Positions 1-6,130 are shown, counted from the first letter of the stretch. The stretch: DNA of 6,350 nt from Hungateiclostridiaceae bacterium UBA3934 (GCA_002385815.1 DGEE01000081.1:2801-9150), one strand, 5' to 3'. Numbers and translations: made by a program. Notes: a model not told the origin generated them from the letters alone.

Positions 1-455
1 TTTGCTGTTTTTTCAGGTTTTTCCTTTCTCTTTTTCTTCCTTATCCTCTTGAGCGGTTCGCCGGGCTTCTGCTGCAGATCCACAGCATGGTCGGCGCCCT
101 CTGCAGGCGGCACCACATCCGTGAGGCCGGTGCGCTGCATGAAGCTCAGTGCATACACACTGTTCGATTCGGAACGTATCACTTTGCTGAATGATTTGGC
201 TGCCTTTTCCCTTTCGCCGACATATGCATAGCAAACACCCAGAAGATTGAGCGCTTCATTGAACTCAGGATTCATCGAAACGGCCTTTTTGAGTTTGATT
301 ATCGCTATATCTTCACTGCCGGTCACGAGGTCTTCAATGGCTCTGTTATAAAGGTAAACTGAATTGCGTACGTTGTCAGGTATCACTTCACCTCCGCGAA
401 CGATCTCATCAAGATCGATAGCCTTAAAGTTTTTCAATTCGGCCTTTATGTCCAT
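1..455 (-). CDS. TPR-repeat protein, 3' end beyond window
   Basis: Open from ATG at 455 to the left edge (151 codons seen, no stop). The start is set by a strong AGGAGG at 472-467, 11 bases upstream. Residues about 32-65 and 66-99 form two tetratricopeptide repeats; the second fits the consensus closely (L72, G73, Y76, G80, A85, F89 at repeat positions 7, 8, 11, 15, 20, 24). TPRs are protein-protein interaction scaffolds. After residue 115 the chain becomes Pro/Ala/Glu-rich and then very basic (KRIRKKKRKEK, residues 136-146). Such a basic patch often precedes a membrane helix on its cytoplasmic side, so a membrane-anchored protein with a cytoplasmic TPR domain is possible, but that is inference because the rest lies outside. 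It follows folC on the same strand with 138 bases between that hold a phased repeat array. The partner and pathway are unknown. Confidence 0.85.
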   Translation of the reverse strand, partial: MDIKAELKNFKAIDLDEIVRGGEVIPDNVRNSVYLYNRAIEDLVTGSEDIAIIKLKKAVSMNPEFNEALNLLGVCYAYVGEREKAAKSFSKVIRSESNSVYALSFMQRTGLTDVVPPAEGADHAVDLQQKPGEPLKRIRKKKRKEKPEKTA

Positions 456-492
456 TAAAAACCTCACCTCCTGATTATTTGGGACAAATGCC

Positions 493-584
493 ACACGCGC
501 TTGCAATGTCGGTATTATGTCGATTCCTGTGTTGGTTTTATGTCGATCATTTTGTCGGTTTCCTGCCAATTCCCATGCCGGTTA
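493..584. repeat. imperfect tandem array, 23-base period
   Basis: Four head-to-tail copies of a 23-base unit fill most of the gap between folC and the TPR gene (493-515, 516-538, 539-561, 562-584). Copies 516-538 and 539-561 agree at 18 of 23 positions; the outer copies agree with 516-538 at 12 and 14 positions, and most differences in the right-hand copy are transitions. Each unit splits into two half-units headed by TGYYRRT on the plus strand: 507, 518, 530, 541, 553, 564 and 576, giving gaps of 11, 12, 11, 12, 11, 12. As 23 is not a multiple of three the array is not coding. No terminator or clear promoter was seen in the gap. Confidence 0.8.
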
Positions 585-593
585 AGTCGTTGT

Positions 594-1904
594 TCAGCTC
601 CTGCCAAACATATCTCTGATCAGGCCGATATAATAAAGAGACCCGAATGCACAAACAACATCCTCCGGCCTGGCGGTTTCCATAATTATCTTAAGTGCCC
701 CCTCAATTGTATCACTTATCATCACGTCATTACAATAGGTGCTTGCATATTTTGCCAGTAGATCAGCCGGAAGCGCCCTGATTGAAGGAATTGTGACAGC
801 TACAACTTTTTTACATCCCGGGAGCACAGTCCCAAGCATTGTATGATAATCCTTGTCGGCAGCCATGCCCACTATAAATTTCAGCGGCCTTCCCGGGAAA
901 TATTCATTCAGAGTCTCTTTCAGGACCACTGCCGCTTCGGCATTGTGTGCACCATCTATGATTATTGCGGGATCCGTTGACAATATTTCCATCCTGCCAG
1001 GCCACCTTGTGTTTTCAAGTCCTCTTCTGATGGCCTCTTCCGGGATGCTGTATCCCCTGTTATTTAAAAGCAAAGCTGCATCCACTGCAACAGCCGCATT
1101 CCGGAGCTGATGGCGCCCTATGAGCGGAATCTTCAGCTCCCTGAACCCTTTATAGCTGAACACCTGGCCTTCAGAGCCAAACTCACGGAGCTCGATTCCG
1201 GAAAATCCGGCTATGTGAAGTCCGGCTTTTCGCTGTCCGCATGCATCTTCAAAAATCTGCATCACTTCAGGGCTCTGGTCATAGACCAGCACGTCCCCGC
1301 CCGGCTTGATGATGCCGGCCTTTTCAGAAGCAATCTCTGCCAGCGTCTTTCCAAGCCTTTCAGTATGGTCCATGCCGATCGAGGTAATGACAGCCAGTTC
1401 CGGAACATCGATGACGTTTGTCGGATCGAACCTTCCTCCCAGGCCCGTCTCCAGCACCACTATATCACATCTCTTCCTGAAATAATACTCGTATGCGATG
1501 GCAGTGACGATCTCAAACTCTGTCGGCCGGTTTTCTCCGGTCTCCGCCATCCGGTTGACGCAATCCCTTACAAAGGATGTGATATCAGCCAGCTCACCTC
1601 GGCTGATCTCCGTTCTCAGCGTGTTCCGGCCAATTGCTACCGGACTGCTCATGGCTATCCTCTCGGTGAACCGCTGGACATACGGCGAGGTGTATATGCC
1701 TGTTTTGTATCCCGCTTCCGATAATATGCTGCCAATAAAAGCAGACGTAGAACCCTTGCCATTTGTTCCGGCAACATGGACAAAACGCAGTTTTTTCTGC
1801 GGATCGCCCATGATCCTCAACAGCGTCCTTATATTCCGCAGGCCCTGTTTCTTCCCGAATCTGTTGGCCCCATGTATATATGCAAGTGCCTCATCATATG
1901 TCAT
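594..1904 (-). CDS. folC: bifunctional folylpolyglutamate / dihydrofolate synthase
   Basis: A Mur-ligase-family enzyme of the cytosol that adds L-glutamate to dihydropteroate and then to reduced folates, using ATP, so that folates are made and retained. Visible motifs (436-residue numbering): P-loop HVAGTNGKGST at 43-53, omega-loop TSPYVQRFTERI at 72-83, LETGLGGRFDPTN at 151-163, SIGMDHTERLG at 175-185, SEKAGI at 193-198 whose Lys195 matches the family's carbamylated lysine, WPGR at 301-304 and DGAHN at 317-321 in the C-terminal domain. Length is normal for FolC. Start choice: ATG at 1904 has AAGG eight bases upstream, whereas the ATG at 1910 is only two bases from it; a third ATG at 1923 opens only a nine-codon ORF. 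The gene lies about 105 bases after secA with no terminator and is probably co-transcribed. All catalytic motifs look intact. Confidence 0.97.
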   Translation of the reverse strand: MTYDEALAYIHGANRFGKKQGLRNIRTLLRIMGDPQKKLRFVHVAGTNGKGSTSAFIGSILSEAGYKTGIYTSPYVQRFTERIAMSSPVAIGRNTLRTEISRGELADITSFVRDCVNRMAETGENRPTEFEIVTAIAYEYYFRKRCDIVVLETGLGGRFDPTNVIDVPELAVITSIGMDHTERLGKTLAEIASEKAGIIKPGGDVLVYDQSPEVMQIFEDACGQRKAGLHIAGFSGIELREFGSEGQVFSYKGFRELKIPLIGRHQLRNAAVAVDAALLLNNRGYSIPEEAIRRGLENTRWPGRMEILSTDPAIIIDGAHNAEAAVVLKETLNEYFPGRPLKFIVGMAADKDYHTMLGTVLPGCKKVVAVTIPSIRALPADLLAKYASTYCNDVMISDTIEGALKIIMETARPEDVVCAFGSLYYIGLIRDMFGRS

Positions 1905-1924
1905 ATGCATTACCTTGCTTCATT

Positions 1925-1978
1925 AAACCTTTTGCTCTGTACTGCTTCACCAAACTTTTTGCTCTGCACTGTCTTGCA
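1925..1978. repeat. 27-base direct repeat between secA and folC
   Basis: Two adjacent 27-base units, 1925-1951 and 1952-1978, agree at 20 of 27 positions and share the cores AAAC, TTTTGCTCTG and ACTG on the plus strand. Read on the minus strand they sit in one frame and encode a nine-residue repeat (KTVQSKKFG, then EAVQSKRFN), followed by the partial third start EAR. The frame opens at ATG 1999 and ends at TAA 1912-1910, overlapping an ATG of the folC start region. There is no ribosome binding site for ATG 1999, so I list the repeat rather than a gene. Confidence 0.7.
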
Positions 1979-2009
1979 AAACGCCCTCTCGATTCCCATT
2001 ATCTGAGGA

Positions 2010-4751
2010 TCAGTTGGCTCCGCAGCATTTTTTGTACTTCCTGCCGCTGCCGCATGGGCACGGTTCATTCCTGCCCACCTTATCACTGCTGCGGGCGACC
2101 GGCTTGCGCGGGCCGCTGTCGCCATGGCTGGCTGTAACAGGCTCCGCCACTTTTTCTCTCTTCGGCGCTCCCTGCTCGCGGTTGATCCGCATACGCAGGA
2201 GCCTCTTTACTGAATCATGCTGTATGCTGCGGATCATCTCTTCGAACATCTCAAAGCCTTCAAATTTGTATTCCACCACAGGATCGCGCTGTCCGTACGC
2301 TCTCATGCCTATGCCGTAGCGCAGCTGGTCCATGGCATCTATGTGATCCATCCATTTTTCATCTACTGTCCTGAGCAGCACGATCCGCTCAAGCTCACGC
2401 ATCATCTCAGGTCCATATTCTGCTTCTTTTGCTTCATATGCGCTGATTACGGACCCGAGCAGTGTCTCACTCAGATCCTCTTTCGAATAGGTGTCCAGTT
2501 CCTCCTTCGGAACACTCAGCTTATCTATGGTCGGCAACAGATCCTTAGCCTGGGCATTTATCCCCTCCCAGTCCCACATGTCGGGATGCAGGTTTTCGCC
2601 GCAGAATCTGTCCACCAGCGCATTCACAGTGTTTTCCATCATCTTTATGAACGAATCCTTCAGGTTTTCACCATCCAGTACCTGTCTGCGCTGAGCGTAT
2701 ATTACCTCTCTCTGTTTGTTCATTACGTCGTCATACTGGAGCACACGCTTCCTGATATCGAAGTTCCTGCCCTCGACCCTTCTCTGGGCATTCTCTATTG
2801 CATTAGTGAGCATCCTGTGTTCGATGGGCTGATCATCCTCCAGTCCCAATGCCTCGACCACGCCAGTCAGTCTGTCGGAGCCAAACAGCCTCATCAGATC
2901 ATCTTCAAGTGAAATATAGAAGCGTGAAGATCCAGGGTCGCCCTGCCTTCCGGAACGGCCACGGAGCTGATTGTCGATACGCCTGGATTCATGGCGCTCC
3001 GTACCGATGATATGAAGACCGCCAAGCTCCAGAACCTTTTCCTTTTCAGCGTTGATCTGTTCCCTGAACCCATCATACAGTTCCTTGTAAACTGCCCTGA
3101 TTTTCAATATTTCTTCGTCATCAGTGACGGTGAAGCTCGTACATTCACTGATAAGCTCTTCAGGATACCCCTGCTTTCTCAACTCCTGCTTTGCCAGGAA
3201 TTCCGGATTTCCTCCGAGCATTATGTCCGTTCCACGGCCGGCCATGTTGGTGGCAATCGTCACCGCTCCCAGTTTTCCGGCCTGTGCTATGATTTCCGCC
3301 TCTTTCTCATGGAACTTTGCGTTGAGCACCTGATGAGGCACCCCCCGCCTTCTCAGCATATTGCTGAGCAGTTCCGATTTTTCTATGGAAATTGTTCCAA
3401 TAAGGACCGGCTGGCCCCGCCTGTGCAGTTCGGTGACTTCATCGATGACTGCATTGAACTTGCCGGCTTCATTCTTGTATACGCAGTCGGGGTGGTCAAC
3501 CCTTATCATAGGCTTGTTTGTCGGTATCTCTACGACATCCAGCTTGTATATCGCCTGGAACTCCTCCTCTTCCGTGAGGGCGGTACCAGTCATGCCTGCC
3601 AGCTTCCCGTACATCCTGAAATAGTTCTGGAATGTGATGGTGGCCAGAGTTTTGCTTTCCCTTTCCACCTTTACATTTTCCTTCGCCTCGATGGCCTGAT
3701 GCAAACCGTCGCTGTATCTTCTTCCAAACATGAGCCTGCCGGTGAATTCATCGACAATGATGACTTCACCGTCCTTCACGACATATTCCCTGTCGCGCTT
3801 CATGAGGCCGTGAGCCTTTATCGCCTGGTTGATATGATGGGAAAGAGTCAGATTTTCAGGATCAGCAAGGTTTTCCACGCCAAAGAACTGCTCCGCTTTC
3901 GCCACACCCTTTTCTGTAAGTGTGGCAGTATGTGCCTTCTCGTCGACAATGTAATCAGCATCCACATCTTCATCCTGCTGTTTGTCATCCGTCTCGGCGT
4001 AAACCTTTGCCCTGAGTCTGGATGCAAATGTATTTGCTTTCAGGTAAAGGTCTGTGGATTTATCGCCGGCTCCTGAAATGATGAGCGGCGTCCTGGCTTC
4101 GTCTATCAGTATGCTGTCCACTTCGTCGACGATGGCATAATGCAGATCTCTCTGGACCATGTCTTCCTTATAGATGACCATGTTGTCCCTCAGATAGTCG
4201 AATCCGAACTCATTGTTGGTCCCGTATGTGATGTCACAGGCATAAGCCTTTTTCCTCTGTGCATTGTCAAGTCCGTGTACGATCAGGCCGACACTGAGGC
4301 CGAGGAAGTTGTATATCTTGCCCATCCATTCGCTGTCACGCCTGGCCAGATAATCATTTACCGTAACCAGATGAGCACCCTTCCCCTCGAGGGCATTGAG
4401 ATACATGGGCAACGTTGCCACCAGTGTTTTTCCCTCACCGGTCTTCATCTCCGCTATCCTTCCCTGATGCAGCACGATGCCTCCTATGAGCTGCACACGG
4501 AAATGCCTCATGCCAAGCACCCTTACGGAAGCCTCCCTTACTGTCGCAAAGGCCTCAGGCAATATATCATCAAGGGTCTCACCATCTTTCAGCCGTCTTT
4601 TGAATTCGTCAGTCTTTGCCCTCAGTTCTGCATCTGACAGGGCCTGCATCGCAGGCTCCAGCTCCTCTATCCTGTCAACTATTGGCATTATTCTCTTCAG
4701 TTCCCTCTCACTGTATGTCCCGATAATTTTTTCCATTAATCTCTTGATCAT
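2010..4751 (-). CDS. secA: preprotein translocase ATPase SecA
   Basis: The motor of the Sec pathway: it binds the SecYEG channel at the membrane and uses ATP to push unfolded preproteins through. At 913 residues it is somewhat longer than the 841 of B. subtilis SecA. Seen in order: Walker A MKTGEGKT (102-109), Walker B/DEVD box (VDEVD, 208-212) followed by SILIDEARTPLIISG, preprotein cross-linking region about 230-370 with an acidic DDKQQDEDVD stretch, IVDEFTGR (332-339), AGMTGT (385-390), second helicase domain with NMAGRGTDI (502-510) and GRSGRQGDPGSSRF (598-611), helical scaffold, and a Lys/Arg linker leading to the zinc tail with Cys898, Cys900, Cys909 and Cys910. Extra residues about 515-570 account for part of the added length. 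GGAGGT lies four bases before ATG 4751; the next in-frame ATG (4736) is too far from it. The gene lies downstream of a small ORF that may control it. Confidence 0.99.
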   Translation of the reverse strand: MIKRLMEKIIGTYSERELKRIMPIVDRIEELEPAMQALSDAELRAKTDEFKRRLKDGETLDDILPEAFATVREASVRVLGMRHFRVQLIGGIVLHQGRIAEMKTGEGKTLVATLPMYLNALEGKGAHLVTVNDYLARRDSEWMGKIYNFLGLSVGLIVHGLDNAQRKKAYACDITYGTNNEFGFDYLRDNMVIYKEDMVQRDLHYAIVDEVDSILIDEARTPLIISGAGDKSTDLYLKANTFASRLRAKVYAETDDKQQDEDVDADYIVDEKAHTATLTEKGVAKAEQFFGVENLADPENLTLSHHINQAIKAHGLMKRDREYVVKDGEVIIVDEFTGRLMFGRRYSDGLHQAIEAKENVKVERESKTLATITFQNYFRMYGKLAGMTGTALTEEEEFQAIYKLDVVEIPTNKPMIRVDHPDCVYKNEAGKFNAVIDEVTELHRRGQPVLIGTISIEKSELLSNMLRRRGVPHQVLNAKFHEKEAEIIAQAGKLGAVTIATNMAGRGTDIMLGGNPEFLAKQELRKQGYPEELISECTSFTVTDDEEILKIRAVYKELYDGFREQINAEKEKVLELGGLHIIGTERHESRRIDNQLRGRSGRQGDPGSSRFYISLEDDLMRLFGSDRLTGVVEALGLEDDQPIEHRMLTNAIENAQRRVEGRNFDIRKRVLQYDDVMNKQREVIYAQRRQVLDGENLKDSFIKMMENTVNALVDRFCGENLHPDMWDWEGINAQAKDLLPTIDKLSVPKEELDTYSKEDLSETLLGSVISAYEAKEAEYGPEMMRELERIVLLRTVDEKWMDHIDAMDQLRYGIGMRAYGQRDPVVEYKFEGFEMFEEMIRSIQHDSVKRLLRMRINREQGAPKREKVAEPVTASHGDSGPRKPVARSSDKVGRNEPCPCGSGRKYKKCCGAN

Positions 4752-4755
4752 AGTT

Positions 4756-4831
4756 ACCTCCGGATTGAATAAATGTGTTCAACAATGGGAAATAGTTACG
4801 CTGATGGGATCATCAGCTTCTGATTGGAGGT
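4756..4831 (-). promoter_or_regulatory. secA leader: ribosome binding site and matching anti-sequence
   Basis: The secA ribosome binding site GGAGGT (4761-4756) has an exact six-base complement, ACCTCC, at 4831-4826, inside the last codons of the upstream small ORF; one mismatch further out, two more pairs are possible. The 64 bases between hold a seven-base hairpin GCTGATG/CATCAGC (4817-4811 with 4806-4800, four-base loop), which overlaps the small ORF's tandem TGA TGA stops, and a weaker TTGAA/TTCAA hairpin (4782-4778 with 4769-4765). There is no U-run, so neither looks like a terminator. I infer that the long-range pairing could hide the secA ribosome binding site unless a ribosome occupies the end of the small ORF. 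Confidence 0.45.
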
Positions 4832-5118
4832 GACAGGCCAGACACGCAGAATCGTGCCCCTGAGCGTATCGGCACATGGCTGCAGTGGCTGGCATAAAGG
4901 AATCGGGACGGACTACCGCATATAAGGACAGGCTCCGCCCACACAGGTAAATCTCCATGCTCTGAAACGAATTGTACCGGTACATGATATTCTGATCCGG
5001 ATAGCTGTTGATCCGGCAATGTATCTTCTTTGCTGATTTTATTGACGATCTGTATTTCCGCACTCTTCGGGGTAAGTGCCGATAATATCAGAAAGCCTAT
5101 GAACAGACCTCTGATCAA
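4813..5118 (-). CDS. small putative exported/membrane leader ORF upstream of secA
   Basis: A 101-codon ORF of unknown family. It starts with TTG at 5118-5116, overlapping the yerC TGA stop by two bases (TTGA), with AAAGGA nine bases upstream inside yerC, which suggests translational coupling. Residues 1-20 resemble a signal peptide or anchor: Arg3, hydrophobic GLFIGFLILSAL (4-15), then TPKSA; Lys at -3 makes cleavage after Ala20 uncertain. Residues 21-62 have ordinary charged composition. Residues 63-101 contain no Asp, Glu or Lys, but four Arg, three Cys and many Ser/Pro, ending GLSPPIRS. It stops 61 bases before secA. A short exported peptide here recalls SecM, the secA leader peptide of E. 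coli, though the SecM arrest motif (FxxxxWIxxxxGIRAGP) is absent. Alternatives are a frameshifted gene (the +1 frame is open to 4779) or a non-coding leader. Confidence 0.5.
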   Translation of the reverse strand: MIRGLFIGFLILSALTPKSAEIQIVNKISKEDTLPDQQLSGSEYHVPVQFVSEHGDLPVWAEPVLICGSPSRFLYASHCSHVPIRSGARFCVSGLSPPIRS

Positions 5119-5453
5119 AACTGTTCTTCCTTTCCACCGTTTTTGTGTCCGGGTTTTTCCCCCTGCTTTTTTTCGAGCTTCTCAAGTATGGCCCTGTAAC
5201 CGTCCGCACCATACATGAGGCAACGGTTGACTCTGCTGATCGTAGCCGTGCTGGCTCCGGTTTTTTTAGCTATATCTATATAAGTATAACCCTGTTTGAG
5301 CATTTTCGCCACCTCAAGTCTCTGAGCCATGGCTTTTATTTCTGCGACTGTGCATATGTCCTCGAAAAAATTATAGCATTCCTCAAGGTCATCCAACAGC
5401 AAAATAGCTTCGAACAGACCATCGGTCCACTTGTCCCGGATCTTTGAATTCAT
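5115..5453 (-). CDS. yerC: YerC/YecD family TrpR-related DNA-binding protein
   Basis: A 112-residue, almost entirely helical protein of the Trp-repressor superfamily, close in size to B. subtilis YerC. The pattern LFEAILLLDDLEECYNFFED near the N-terminus, IKAMAQRLEVAKML (39-52) and the helix-turn-helix YIDIAKKTGASTATISRVNR (58-77) are hallmarks of the family. The tail after residue 95 is Lys/Gly-rich and probably disordered. The start is ATG 5453, with GGGAG nine bases upstream; a TTG three codons earlier lies right against that site and is unlikely. It is the first gene after a sigma-A promoter whose start region holds a palindrome, so self-repression is a fair inference. Ligand and target are not known from sequence; the residues that hold tryptophan in TrpR cannot be assigned here with confidence. 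Confidence 0.93.
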   Translation of the reverse strand: MNSKIRDKWTDGLFEAILLLDDLEECYNFFEDICTVAEIKAMAQRLEVAKMLKQGYTYIDIAKKTGASTATISRVNRCLMYGADGYRAILEKLEKKQGEKPGHKNGGKEEQF

Positions 5454-5485
5454 CAGGATCAACTCCCGCCCTTGATATTCGCGCT

Positions 5486-5520
5486 TTAATACAGTAAACC
5501 ATTAAATCGTACTGTAATAA
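5486..5520. promoter_or_regulatory. palindrome, candidate operator for yerC
   Basis: Plus-strand arms TTAATACAGTA (5486-5496) and TACTGTAATAA (5510-5520) are inverted repeats matching at 10 of 11 positions around a 13-base centre; the inner seven bases (TACAGTA/TACTGTA) match perfectly. The half-sites lie 24 bases apart, a little over two helical turns, suiting a dimeric or tetrameric helix-turn-helix protein. The palindrome begins at the -10 box and covers the expected transcription start of yerC, the usual place for a repressor site. Confidence 0.6.
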
Positions 5521-5548
5521 ACATATCAGCTTTTTTATCTCCAGTCAA
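5520..5548 (-). promoter_or_regulatory. sigma-A promoter of yerC (probable operon promoter)
   Basis: TTGACT (5548-5543) and TATGTT (5525-5520) are separated by exactly 17 bases, matching the consensus at five and four of six positions. The expected start is near 5513, which gives a leader of about 60 bases before the yerC ATG. No other convincing promoter was found between here and the TPR gene, so it may serve yerC, the small ORF, secA and the genes beyond. Confidence 0.65.
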
Positions 5549-5854
5549 TATGCTTTAATTCAGGCAGCAGGCAGGCATCCGCGCCATTCAGAAGGTAAAC
5601 AGCTGAAGCCGCTGAACGGGGCAGTTACAGCCCTGTCTGATTGGAAATGTCCCACAGACCTCTCGGGAAAATATGCAGAAGAAACCTATTTGAAGTGTTC
5701 TTAGGTTTTGGCATGAAACCTGCCATGAATTTTCAGCATTTTGAGCCTGGAAGCCGACAAGGAAGAATTGTGTCCTGTAGCATCCCTTCACGCTAATATG
5801 AGTCATAGCAGCAAATATAACTGGATTAAGCTGACCTTCCGGGATAATATAACT
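5549..5854. other. about 300 bases without a convincing gene
   Basis: This stretch lies between the tRNA-Arg terminator and the yerC promoter. A 72-codon frame on the minus strand (5806-5588) has no ribosome binding site, is rich in Cys and Phe and resembles no family I know. The stretch contains a three-part pairing element: AAACCTA at 5682-5688 can pair with TAGGTTT at 5702-5708, and AGGTTT at 5703-5708 can instead pair with AAACCT at 5716-5721. A nine-base direct repeat AGTTATATT (minus strand) occurs near 5850 and near 5820, and a short CAGGCAG duplication lies near 5563-5575. I see no riboswitch, T-box or known small RNA motif. Confidence 0.4.
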
Positions 5855-5885
5855 AAACCCTGCCAGCGTATAGCCTGCAGGGTTT
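5855..5885 (-). terminator. terminator-like hairpin after the tRNA genes
   Basis: On the minus strand AAACCCTGC (5885-5877) pairs perfectly with GCAGGGTTT (5863-5855) over nine bases, with a 13-base loop. The 3' arm ends in UUU and continues AGUUAUAUU, a broken U-rich tract. It lies three bases after the encoded CCA of tRNA-Arg, which fits the end of the tRNA transcript. The interrupted tail leaves its efficiency uncertain. Confidence 0.6.
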
Positions 5886-5888
5886 TCC

Positions 5889-5965
<77 letters not shown>

Positions 5966-5974
5966 ATAGTCCTT

Positions 5975-6003
5975 TATATAATATCCGGCAGCCCTGTGGT
6001 CAA
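5975..6003 (-). promoter_or_regulatory. promoter-like sequence for tRNA-Arg
   Basis: TTGACC (6003-5998) and TATATA (5980-5975) are 17 bases apart in the gap between the two tRNA genes. The expected start near 5968 would leave a leader of only about three bases before the mature 5' end at 5965. A TATAAA two bases further downstream is an alternative -10. The tRNA could equally be made from the tRNA-Gly promoter. Confidence 0.5.
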
Positions 6004-6028
6004 CACCGGTCCTGCCGCTAAAATCAAT

Positions 6029-6102
6029 TGGAGCGGGTGATGGGAATCGAACCCACGCAATCAGCTTGGAAGGCTGATGTTCTACCATTGAACTACACCC
6101 GC
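6029..6102 (-). tRNA. tRNA-Gly, anticodon TCC
   Basis: A complete 74-base cloverleaf: acceptor GCGGGTG/CACCCGC, D-stem GTTC/GAAC, anticodon stem TCAGC/GCTGA with loop CTTCCAA (anticodon TCC, reading GGA and GGG), four-base variable loop, T-loop TTCGATT. The discriminator is U, as usual for bacterial tRNA-Gly, and CCA is encoded at 6031-6029. Confidence 0.98.
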
Positions 6103-6130
6103 AAGTATCGTCTTGACTTCCGACTTTCAT

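Noticed and set aside
493..584. CRISPR array
   Set aside because: The 23-base units are directly adjacent with no unique spacers, and no cas gene is near.
1110..1724. 204-codon open frame on the plus strand
   Set aside because: It is antisense to the conserved core of folC and has no family features; explained as a shadow frame.
2991..4076. 361-codon open frame on the plus strand
   Set aside because: It is wholly antisense to secA, whose domains are intact across the region. It has no clear ribosome binding site and reads as low-complexity shadow protein, so it is a by-product of secA codon use.
4800..4817. Seven-base hairpin before secA as a terminator
   Set aside because: It is followed by GTAACTATTTCCC rather than a U-run and lies between genes that appear co-transcribed; better read as leader structure.
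4910..4960. PVWA in the secA leader ORF as a match to the SecM arrest sequence (PVWI)
   Set aside because: The spacing from the preceding Phe to Trp is ten rather than five residues, and the essential GIRAGP part is absent; the similarity is coincidental.
5588..5806. 72-codon open frame on the minus strand
   Set aside because: It has no ribosome binding site before its ATG, a Cys/Phe-rich unpatterned composition and no recognisable family; kept only as part of the description of the gap.
5821..5854. CCCGGAAGG motif resembling the apical loop of bacterial SRP RNA
   Set aside because: The flanking bases do not form the paired helix or carry the conserved partner bases of SRP RNA, so the match is probably chance.
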